Of a DNA stretch of 64,000 nt, positions 26,323 to 33,855 are shown in pieces (position 1 is the stretch's first letter; every line of letters begins with the position of its first letter). Origin of the DNA: Bradyrhizobium sp. SK17 (GTDB taxonomy: Bacteria; Pseudomonadota; Alphaproteobacteria; Rhizobiales; Xanthobacteraceae). The notes beneath the pieces are model-generated. The model saw nothing but the letters and a program-made list of their open reading frames with translations, was not told the origin of the DNA and searched no databases. The stretch covers positions 4,107,001 through 4,171,000 of the forward strand of contig NZ_CP025113.1 in the NCBI RefSeq assembly GCF_002831585.1. The letters are read 5' to 3'. The position numbers and the translations under genes were made by a program.

Positions 26323-27390
26323 CTACTGGTTCAATCCGACACGCTCCACCTTGTAGCCTCGCTCCAGGATCGCGCGCCACCAGGGTTGCTCGTCGACATA
26401 CCAGCGGACGGTCTTGGCGATGCCGGTCTCGAAATTTTCCTCGGCGCGCCAACCGAGCTCGGTTTCGAGCTTGGTGGCGTCGATGGCGTAGCGGCGGTCG
26501 TGGCCGGGACGGTCGGCAACGAAGTTGATCAGCTCGCGACGCGGGCCGGACGAACTGGGGGCGATCCCGTCGAGCAGGTCGCAGATGCTTTCCACGACGT
26601 GGAGATTGGTGCGCTCGTTGCGGCCGCCGACATTGTAGGTCTCGCCGACCTCGCCGCGCTCCAGCACCAAGGTCAGCGCCTTGGCATGATCCTCGACGAA
26701 CAACCAGTCGCGGACGTTCTGGCCGTCGCCATAGACCGGCAGCGGCGCGCCGGCGAGCCCCTTGATGATCATGTGCGGGATCAACTTTTCCGGGAAGTGA
26801 TAAGGGCCGTAATTGTTGGAGCAGTTGGTTACCAGCGTCGGCAGCCCGTAGGTCTCGTGCCAGGCGCGCACCAGATGGTCCGACGATGCCTTGCTGGCGG
26901 AATAGGGCGAGTTCGGCGCATAGGCCGTGGTCTCGCTGAACAGCCCCTCATCGCCGAGCGTGCCGAACACCTCGTCGGTCGAGATGTGCAGGAAGCGGAA
27001 CTGGTCGCGCTTCTCCGGCGACAGCGTGCGCCAGTGGCGCAGCGCCTCCTGTAGGATCGTGAAGGTGCCGACGATATTGGTCTGGATGAATTCGCCGGGA
27101 CCGTCGATCGACCGGTCGACATGGCTTTCCGCCGCAAGGTTCATCACCGCATCGGGCTGATATTTCTCGAACAGCCGGCGCAGGGTCTGTCCCTCGCAGA
27201 TGCAGGCCTTCTCGAACGAGTAGTTCAGGCTTTCGGTGGCGCGGGGCAGCGAGGCGAGGTTTGCCGCATAGGTCAGCTTGTCGATGTTGACGACGCGGGC
27301 ATGGGTGTCACGCAGAAGATGGCGGACCACGGCGGAGCCGATGAAGCCGGCGCCGCCGGTGACGAAGATCGTCGATCCCTTAAACCGCAT
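26323..27390 (-). CDS. rmlB: dTDP-glucose 4,6-dehydratase
   Basis: This 355-residue protein is the second enzyme of dTDP-L-rhamnose synthesis, converting dTDP-glucose to dTDP-4-keto-6-deoxyglucose with [11 protein letters not shown] (11-18) binds NAD. The catalytic set is present: Thr138-Asp139-Glu140 in STDEVFG, Tyr163 and Lys167 in [19 protein letters not shown] and [16 protein letters not shown] are family signatures. Length is normal. ATG 27390 overlaps the end of rmlA by 11 bases, so the two are coupled on the minus strand. Confidence 0.97.
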   Translation of the reverse strand: MRFKGSTIFVTGGAGFIGSAVVRHLLRDTHARVVNIDKLTYAANLASLPRATESLNYSFEKACICEGQTLRRLFEKYQPDAVMNLAAESHVDRSIDGPGEFIQTNIVGTFTILQEALRHWRTLSPEKRDQFRFLHISTDEVFGTLGDEGLFSETTAYAPNSPYSASKASSDHLVRAWHETYGLPTLVTNCSNNYGPYHFPEKLIPHMIIKGLAGAPLPVYGDGQNVRDWLFVEDHAKALTLVLERGEVGETYNVGGRNERTNLHVVESICDLLDGIAPSSSGPRRELINFVADRPGHDRRYAIDATKLETELGWRAEENFETGIAKTVRWYVDEQPWWRAILERGYKVERVGLNQ

Positions 27391-28291
27391 GTTTGAGCAC
27401 CTCTGCGCTGCGGGGCTGGCCGTGGAACAAGCGGTAGACCGACAGCAGATACTCGCCGTAGCTGCTCTTGGCGGTCTTCTGCGCCACCCTGGCGAAGGCT
27501 TCGAGCGAGATGTAGCCCTGGCGCAATGCGATCTCCTCCGGGCAGGCGATGCGCAGGCCCTGGCGCTGCTCCAGGATCTGGACGAAATGGCTGGCCTCGA
27601 CCAGCGAGGAATGCGTGCCGGTGTCGAGCCAGGCGAAGCCGCGGCCGAGCACCTCGACAAACAGGTCGCCACGCTCGAGATAGGCCTTGTTCACGTCGGT
27701 GATCTCGATCTCGCCACGCGGCGACGGCTTGATGCCGGCCGCGATGTCGACCACGTCGTTGTCGTAGAAATACAGTCCGGTGACGGCGACGTTGGATTTC
27801 GGCCGCTTCGGCTTCTCCTCGATCGACAGCGCCCGGCCGGTCCCGTCGAGCTCGATCACGCCGTACTGCTCCGGCGCGTTGACGACGTAGCCGAATACGG
27901 TGGCGCCCTTCTTGCGGACCGACGCCGCCGACAGCATGCTCGGCAGGCCGTGGCCGTAGAAAATGTTATCTCCTAACACAAGAGCGACGGAATCATCGCC
28001 GATGAACTCGCGCCCGACGATGAAGGCGTCGGCAAGACCCCGCGGGGTCTCCTGCGTGGCATAGGCGAAGCGGACACCGATCTCGCTGCCATCGCCGAGC
28101 AGGCGCTGGAATAGCGGCTTGTCCTGCGGCGTGGAAATGATCAAAATGTCTCGAATTCCGCCCAGCATCAGCGTCGACAGCGGATAGTAGATCATCGGCT
28201 TGTCGAAGACAGGCAGCAACTGTTTGGAGACGACGGTGGTCACTGGATAGAGGCGCGAGCCGGTGCCACCGGCAAGGATAATGCCTTTCAT
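27380..28291 (-). CDS. rmlA: glucose-1-phosphate thymidylyltransferase
   Basis: This 303-residue protein is the first enzyme of dTDP-L-rhamnose synthesis, making dTDP-glucose from dTTP and glucose-1-phosphate. It begins [18 protein letters not shown], the nucleotide-binding loop, and has [27 protein letters not shown] and [11 protein letters not shown], with the catalytic lysine and magnesium-binding aspartate of Rml[16 protein letters not shown] and [18 protein letters not shown] are further family blocks. It is the first gene of the minus-strand rmlA-rmlB pair and is divergent from rmlC-rmlD. Confidence 0.97.
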   Translation of the reverse strand: MKGIILAGGTGSRLYPVTTVVSKQLLPVFDKPMIYYPLSTLMLGGIRDILIISTPQDKPLFQRLLGDGSEIGVRFAYATQETPRGLADAFIVGREFIGDDSVALVLGDNIFYGHGLPSMLSAASVRKKGATVFGYVVNAPEQYGVIELDGTGRALSIEEKPKRPKSNVAVTGLYFYDNDVVDIAAGIKPSPRGEIEITDVNKAYLERGDLFVEVLGRGFAWLDTGTHSSLVEASHFVQILEQRQGLRIACPEEIALRQGYISLEAFARVAQKTAKSSYGEYLLSVYRLFHGQPRSAEVLKHAV

Positions 28292-28399
28292 GGTCCCTCA
28301 CATTTTGACTATCAAAACATAACATATGGCGTGCGCTGCACAAGTTTGTTATGAGAAGAAATTAACATTTCTGGCTGCTCAGATCGGAACCAGTGTTAA
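28292..28399. promoter_or_regulatory. divergent promoter region rmlA / rmlC
   Basis: This 108-base gap between divergent rml operons is A+T-rich and carries CATAACATATGG, TTTGTTATGAG, AATTAACATTT and GTGTTAAATG. The position requires promoters in both directions. No exact -35/-10 set was chosen. Confidence 0.5.
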
Positions 28400-28954
28400 A
28401 TGAATGTCATCAAGACCGCGCTACCCGAAGTCCTGATCGTCGAGCCGAAGCTGTTCGGCGACCAACGCGGCTTCTTCCTGGAGACCTACCAGTTCCCCCG
28501 TTACGTCGAGCACGGCATCGCGCGCCCGTTCGTGCAGGACAACATGTCCCGCTCGGCCTATGGCGTGCTGCGCGGACTGCATCTGCAAAACCCGTTCACC
28601 CAGGGCAAGCTCGTCACCGTGCTGCGCGGCAAGGTGCTGGACGTCGCCGTCGATGTGCGCGTCGGCAGCCCGAATTTCGGCCGGCATGTCGCGGTGGAGC
28701 TGAGCGAGGACAATCGCCGGCAATTGTGGGTGCCGCGCGGCTTCGCCCACGGCTTCGTGGTGCTCTCGGAGACCGCCGACTTCTTCTACAAATGCGATGA
28801 TTTCTACAGCCCCAAGGACGAGCTCTCGATCCGCTGGAACGACCCCGCGATCGGGATCGCGTGGGGTGTCGACAAGCCACAGTTGTCGGCCAAGGATGCG
28901 GATGCGCCGCTGTTGGCCGACGCCAGCAATCTTCCGACCTATGGACAAATCTGA
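28400..28954 (+). CDS. rmlC: dTDP-4-dehydrorhamnose 3,5-epimerase
   Basis: This 184-residue cupin is the third enzyme of dTDP-L-rhamnose synthesis. The key residues are visible: QRGFFLETY, His61 in VLRGLHLQ (catalytic base), and FFYKCDDFYSPKDE with the tyrosine near 133. WVPRGFAHGFVVLSE is the conserved beta-strand region and IRWNDPAIGI the C-terminal signature. The stop codon overlaps the rmlD start by one base (TGATG). Confidence 0.97.
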   Translation: MNVIKTALPEVLIVEPKLFGDQRGFFLETYQFPRYVEHGIARPFVQDNMSRSAYGVLRGLHLQNPFTQGKLVTVLRGKVLDVAVDVRVGSPNFGRHVAVELSEDNRRQLWVPRGFAHGFVVLSETADFFYKCDDFYSPKDELSIRWNDPAIGIAWGVDKPQLSAKDADAPLLADASNLPTYGQI

Positions 28955-29865
28955 TGCGGATCTTGTTGACGGGAACGCGTGGCCAGGTCGGCAGTGCGCT
29001 CAAGCCGCTGCTCGAAGGTCACGCCACGATCATCGCACCGCCCACCGCGGAGTTCGATCTCGCGAAGCCGGAGCGGTTGATGGCGCAACTCGACGGTCTG
29101 AAGCCCGATCTGATCATCAACCCGGCGGCGTATACGGCCGTCGACCGTGCCGAGGACGAGCGCGAGCTGGCGTTCCTGGTCAACGCCAGGGGGCCGGAAG
29201 CGATCGCCAAATGGGCCGCTACGAACGGCGTGCCGCTGGTGCATTTCTCCACCGACTACGTTTTCAATGGTTCAGGCGACCGGGCCTGGCGCGAGGATAG
29301 CCCGACCGGGCCGCTGTCGGCCTATGGCGCCAGCAAGCTCGCCGGCGATATCGCGATCCAGGCGGCGGGCGGCGCGCATCTGATCGCGCGCACCTCGTGG
29401 GTCTATGCCGCCACGGGCAGCAATTTCCTGCGCACCATCGCGCGGCTCGCCGGCGAGCGGAAGGAGTTGCGGATCGTGGGCGATCAGACCGGTGCGCCGA
29501 CCACGGCGCGCGCGATCGCCGGTGCGGTCGCCGGCATCGTGTTGCCGAACCTCACCACGCTGCACGATCAGCTCAAACGCAGGGGCGGTGTCGTCAATCT
29601 GGTTTGTGCCGGCGAAACCAGCTGGCACGGCTTTGCCAGCGCCATCGTCGACGGCCTGAGGTCGCGCGGCGCCACGCTGGCGGTCGAGACCATCGTTCCG
29701 ATCGCGACCGCCGATTTCCCGACCAAGGCCGTGCGTCCAGGTAATTCGCGGCTCGATCTGTCGCGGCTGAAGGCGCAGTTCGGCGTGACGATGCCGACCT
29801 GGCAGGACGAGTTGGCGCGCGAGCTGGATGCGTTCGTGCAACTCGGTACGCCCGCCCACGCCTGA
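28954..29865 (+). CDS. rmlD: dTDP-4-dehydrorhamnose reductase
   Basis: This 303-residue short-chain reductase completes dTDP-L-rhamnose with NAD(P)H. TGTRGQVGSAL (6-16) binds the cofactor. INPAAYTAVDRAEDE, FSTDYVFNG with Thr100-Asp101 and YGASK with Tyr124 and Lys128 form the active site. ATG 28954 overlaps the rmlC stop and starts exactly at strand 1; an upstream in-frame extension would run through rmlC. Confidence 0.96.
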   Translation: MRILLTGTRGQVGSALKPLLEGHATIIAPPTAEFDLAKPERLMAQLDGLKPDLIINPAAYTAVDRAEDERELAFLVNARGPEAIAKWAATNGVPLVHFSTDYVFNGSGDRAWREDSPTGPLSAYGASKLAGDIAIQAAGGAHLIARTSWVYAATGSNFLRTIARLAGERKELRIVGDQTGAPTTARAIAGAVAGIVLPNLTTLHDQLKRRGGVVNLVCAGETSWHGFASAIVDGLRSRGATLAVETIVPIATADFPTKAVRPGNSRLDLSRLKAQFGVTMPTWQDELARELDAFVQLGTPAHA

Positions 29866-29915
29866 GATCGCCATCGCGCGTCGGCTGAAGCGGAGTCGGC
29901 TGAAGCAGACGCGTC

Positions 29916-29956
29916 AAAAAGTCGAGCCCCGTTCCGATTCATTCGGAACGGGGCTC
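29916..29956 (-). terminator. intrinsic terminator after ugd
   Basis: A perfect 14-bp stem (29924-29937 with 29943-29956) closes a five-base loop. On the minus strand it is followed by GAC and five T, so it terminates the UDP-glucose dehydrogenase gene ending at 29990. It may also slow plus-strand transcripts from rmlD. Confidence 0.9.
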
Positions 29957-29989
29957 CAGGATTGAACCGGGGCGCGACGGCGTGGCCGC

Positions 29990-31297
29990 TCAGCGCGGCC
30001 GGCCGATGCTGTCGTAGGTGAAGCCGTGCGTGGCCATCTCGTCAGGACGGTAGATGTTGCGCAGGTCGACGACGACCGGATGCTTCATCTCCTGCTTGAT
30101 GCGCTTGAGATCGAGCGCGCGGAACTGGCGCCACTCGGTCACGATGACGAGCGCATCCGCCTGTCGCGCGCACTCATAGGCGTCGTTGCAGTACTCGATT
30201 TCCGGCAATTCCTTGCGGGCCTGCTCCATGCCGACCGGATCGTAGGCGCGAACCTTGGCACCGAAGTCGATCAGGCCGTTGATCAGCGGGATCGAGGGCG
30301 CCTCGCGCATGTCGTCGGTGTCGGGCTTGAAGGTCAGCCCGAGCACACCGATGGTCTTGCCGCGCAGCTCGCCGCCGAGCACGTTGGCGACCTTGCGCGC
30401 CATCGCGCGCTTGCGGTTGTCGTTGGCGGTCAGCGTGGCTTCGACGATCTTCAGCTGGACGTCGTGGTCGAGCGCGGTCTTGAACAATGCGCGGGTGTCC
30501 TTCGGGAAGCAGGAGCCGCCATAGCCCGCGCCGGCATGCAGGAACTTGGTGCCGATCCGGTTGTCGAGCCCGATGCCGCGCGCGACCTCCTGCACATTCG
30601 CTCCGACCTTCTCGGAGAGATCGGCGATCTCGTTGATGAAGGTGATCTTGGTGGCAAGGAATGCATTTGCGGCGTATTTGATCAATTCCGCCGTGCGCCG
30701 CGCGGTATAGAGGATCGGCGCCTGGTTCAGGTAGAGCGGGCGATAGACTTCGCCCATCACCCGCTTGGCCCGGTCGTCCTCGGTGCCGACGACGATCCGG
30801 TCGGGATGGCGGAAATCCTGGATCGCCGCGCCCTCGCGCAGGAATTCGGGGTTCGACGCAACGGCGAAATCGGCATTGGGATTGGTCTCGCGGATCAGCC
30901 GTTCGACCTCGTCGCCGGTGCCCACTGGCACGGTCGACTTCGTCACCACCACCGTGAACTTCCTGAGCGCCGCGCCGATCTCGCGCGCGGCGGCGTAAAC
31001 ATAGCTCAGGTCGGCATGGCCGTCGCCGCGCCGCGACGGCGTTCCGACCGCGATGAACACGGCATCGGCATCGCACACGGCTCCCGCTAGCTCCGTCGTG
31101 AAGGTCAGCCGACCGGCGGCGGTGTTGGTCTCGACGAGCTTATCGAGGTCGGTTTCGTAGATCGGGATCTTGCCGCGCTTCAGGGCTTCCATCTTGCCGG
31201 CGTCTTTGTCGACGCAAACGACCTGGTGGCCGAAGTCGGCAAAACACGCTCCGGAGACGAGACCTACATATCCCGTTCCAACCATTGCAATCTTCAT
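29990..31297 (-). CDS. ugd: UDP-glucose 6-dehydrogenase
   Basis: This 435-residue protein oxidises UDP-glucose to UDP-glucuronate with two NAD. It begins MKIAMVGTGYVGLVSGACFA, the NAD-binding loop. TKSTVPVGTGDEVERL, NPEFLREGAAIQDF, and the catalytic Cys263 in AGAGYGGSCFPKDTRA are all present. LGLTFKPDTDDMREAPS marks the C-terminal UDP-binding domain. Length is typical. It supplies the glucuronate expected in an acidic exopolysaccharide. It is convergent with rmlD and has its own terminator. Confidence 0.97.
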   Translation of the reverse strand: MKIAMVGTGYVGLVSGACFADFGHQVVCVDKDAGKMEALKRGKIPIYETDLDKLVETNTAAGRLTFTTELAGAVCDADAVFIAVGTPSRRGDGHADLSYVYAAAREIGAALRKFTVVVTKSTVPVGTGDEVERLIRETNPNADFAVASNPEFLREGAAIQDFRHPDRIVVGTEDDRAKRVMGEVYRPLYLNQAPILYTARRTAELIKYAANAFLATKITFINEIADLSEKVGANVQEVARGIGLDNRIGTKFLHAGAGYGGSCFPKDTRALFKTALDHDVQLKIVEATLTANDNRKRAMARKVANVLGGELRGKTIGVLGLTFKPDTDDMREAPSIPLINGLIDFGAKVRAYDPVGMEQARKELPEIEYCNDAYECARQADALVIVTEWRQFRALDLKRIKQEMKHPVVVDLRNIYRPDEMATHGFTYDSIGRPR

Positions 31298-31524
31298 GAA
31301 TCCGCTCGTCGATCAGTGTGGAGAGGAGGGGTTAGCACTAGCACAATTGGCGCCGATAACGCCAAGTCTTATAACGCATGGATTGTATGGGAGCTCGGCG
31401 GCTTTTTGTGCAAACGGTGAATGGCTCGGTGCAGTTGAATGCTCGCTAGTCACCTAGGGCGCGCCATGGACACATTCTCAACTTGAAATCGACCGACAAT
31501 CGGCCCGCCGTTTGAGGGGTGGAC
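31298..31524. promoter_or_regulatory. divergent intergenic region ugd / GT2
   Basis: About 225 bases between divergent genes, with no supportable gene. GAGGGG at 31514-31519 is the ribosome-binding site for the GT2 start at 31525. A promoter in each direction is expected, but neither was fixed. Confidence 0.4.
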
Positions 31525-33855
31525 ATGAGCACGAAGACGATTGGCAAGCAGAGGCCCTCAGGAGCTGAGTACGCGTCGTTGCAAACGCAATTCACCAGAT
31601 GCGATCGCACGACGTTTTCCGGATTTGTGTATGACCGCGCCGATCTCGGCCGGCGCTATACCGTCGAACTGCTGATCGACGGCGAGCCATACATGTCATC
31701 AATTTGTGACGAGTTCGTAACAGAGCTCGCCGCCGCCGGGATTGGCGACGGCCGCTTTGGCTTTACGTTCAGCTTGCCAGATCAGGTCAGCGCGAGCGCC
31801 GGGATCGTGGAAGCGCGATTGGCGAATCTCGGCAATCCCGTCGGCGTACCGATTCGCTGTGACGTCGCGCCGGAAGGGCGATGGCTCCGGATCTGCGAGA
31901 TCGAATGGGCTGGAGGTTTGCGGTTCGAGGGCTGGGTCGCGCAGGACGTCGACGAGGACGTCGAGATCCTGATCGCGCAGCGGCCGCTGATGACGGTGAA
32001 GCCGACCGGCTGGACCAACGTCGCGCGGGGAGGCGAGGTCGGCGTCGGGCGCCGGATCGATTTCAATCTGCCGGAGCATCTTGCCGATGGTCGCGTGCGC
32101 GGGCTGACCGCGCGGACCATCTCGGGCCGCAGCCTGGTGTCCGAGCCGATCGCATTCGTCGCGTTCGATCGTGGATTGGAGCAGGCCATCGCCGAGCTCG
32201 GACGCTGGGATAGCGAGCGCTTGCGCGGACAGCTGTTCGATCGGCTGGTGCCGGCCTCGGTGCCGCTGCACGCCTATCGCGGCTGGAAAGAGCGCTTCTC
32301 GCCGACGGTGCAGTCCGACGTTCGATCCGAGGCGGCGGTCGTCCTGATCGGCGAGGTCAGGGTCGACGAAAGCATCGAGAGCCTCGAAGCGCAGCAACAC
32401 GCGGCCTGGTCGGCGGTGTGCCTGCCGGCGCGGGACTTCAGCAAGTTCGATCCAAAGGCCGTGCGTGAGTTCGTCGATGGCGATGCGGCCAACAGCGCGT
32501 TCTTTATCTTCTGCCTGAGCGGGACGATTCTCGCGGAAGATGCCTTGCAACGCTTCGCCGCCGCATTCGCCGCCGAACCGGACTGCGATCTGGTCTATGG
32601 CGACCTCGAGGTTTCCGCCGGCGCGGTCTGGCCGCTGGCGTTTCCGGCATTCGATCTCGAGCGCGCGCTGGAGCAGGGCTATGGCGCGTATTGCTTTGCC
32701 GTGCGCCGGCACCGTGCGCTGGAGGCGATGCAATCGGCGACGTCGCTCTACGACATCTTCCTGTCCTGCGTGGAGCCTGCGCGGACCTACCATCTGCCGG
32801 GATCGGTCGCGGCCTTGCCGCAGATCGATGCATCGGCCGCGGTAGGCGAGCTCGCTGCTGCGAGCGAAGCGTATCTGGCGAGGGCCGGCGTCGAGGCCAA
32901 CGTCGAGCCGCGAAAGGGCGGGCTCCTTCCGGCGGTTCAGGTCAAGCGCGCCGTCGATTGGGATGAGCGGACCACCATCATCATCCCGACCCGGAATCGC
33001 GCCGAACTTCTCAGGCGATGCATCGAGACGGTGACGCCGGCCGCGCATGAGACCAACGCCCGGATTCTCGTCGTCGACAACGGCTCAACGGAGCCCGAAA
33101 CACTGGCCTATCTGCAACGCCTTCTGGCGGAGGATATCGACGTCATCTCGGTCGAGGGGCCGTTCAACTTCGCACGCATCAACAACGCCGCGGTCGATTT
33201 CGCCGACACGGAGAACATCTGCTTTCTCAACAACGACATCGAGGCGCTCGACGACGGCTGGCTGGCGGAGCTGCTGTGGCGGCTCGCCGCGCCCGATGTC
33301 GGAGCGGTCGGCGCGAAGCTGCTGTGGCCGAACAGCGTCGTGCAGCATGGCGGGGTGGTGCTCGGAACCAGGTTCTCGGCCGAGCACGCCTTCAACGACC
33401 GGATGGACGGGGATCCCGGTTACGGAGACCTGCTGCATGTCGCGCACGAATGTTCGGCGGTGACGGCGGCGTGCCTGCTGATGCGAAGGCGCGACTTCCT
33501 CACCGTCGGCGGCATGGACGAGATCCGCTTTCCGATCAACTTCAACGATATCGATCTGTGCCTGAAGCTGCGTCAGCTCGGCAAGCGGATCGTGTTCACG
33601 CCGGACGCGAAGCTGGTTCACATGGAGTCGGCCAGTCGCGGCCGCGATGCCGCGCCGGACCGCAAGTCGCGCTTCAAGCACGAGCTGTCGATGCTGCGTG
33701 CGAAATGGGGCGAGGTGCTGCTCGACGATCCCTATTACAGTCCGCTGCTGGGGCTGGATTCGACGCCGTTCTCAGCGCTGGCATGGCCGCCGCGATCATG
33801 GAAGCCGCGCGCCAACCTGCTGCCGATCCCGACCGTTCCTCCAATCGGGATGTAG
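31525..33855 (+). CDS. multidomain GT2-family glycosyltransferase
   Basis: This 776-residue protein has a GT-A transferase at the C-terminal end (about 482-740): TTIIIPTRNRAELLRRCIET, ILVVDNGSTEPETL, FNFARINNAAV and CFLNNDIEALDDGW (DxD region), then FPINFNDIDLCLKLRQLGKR with the acidic base motif. Such domains resemble rhamnosyl- and galactosyltransferases of surface glycans. The first ~205 residues hold two beta-rich modules (FSGFVYDRADLG, then LRFEGWVAQDVDEDVEI), followed by a region of unknown role (205-470). ATG 31525 with GAGGGG five bases upstream is preferred over GTG 31519. Its 3' end overlaps the opposite-strand gene by 60 bases. Confidence 0.85.
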   Translation: MSTKTIGKQRPSGAEYASLQTQFTRCDRTTFSGFVYDRADLGRRYTVELLIDGEPYMSSICDEFVTELAAAGIGDGRFGFTFSLPDQVSASAGIVEARLANLGNPVGVPIRCDVAPEGRWLRICEIEWAGGLRFEGWVAQDVDEDVEILIAQRPLMTVKPTGWTNVARGGEVGVGRRIDFNLPEHLADGRVRGLTARTISGRSLVSEPIAFVAFDRGLEQAIAELGRWDSERLRGQLFDRLVPASVPLHAYRGWKERFSPTVQSDVRSEAAVVLIGEVRVDESIESLEAQQHAAWSAVCLPARDFSKFDPKAVREFVDGDAANSAFFIFCLSGTILAEDALQRFAAAFAAEPDCDLVYGDLEVSAGAVWPLAFPAFDLERALEQGYGAYCFAVRRHRALEAMQSATSLYDIFLSCVEPARTYHLPGSVAALPQIDASAAVGELAAASEAYLARAGVEANVEPRKGGLLPAVQVKRAVDWDERTTIIIPTRNRAELLRRCIETVTPAAHETNARILVVDNGSTEPETLAYLQRLLAEDIDVISVEGPFNFARINNAAVDFADTENICFLNNDIEALDDGWLAELLWRLAAPDVGAVGAKLLWPNSVVQHGGVVLGTRFSAEHAFNDRMDGDPGYGDLLHVAHECSAVTAACLLMRRRDFLTVGGMDEIRFPINFNDIDLCLKLRQLGKRIVFTPDAKLVHMESASRGRDAAPDRKSRFKHELSMLRAKWGEVLLDDPYYSPLLGLDSTPFSALAWPPRSWKPRANLLPIPTVPPIGM

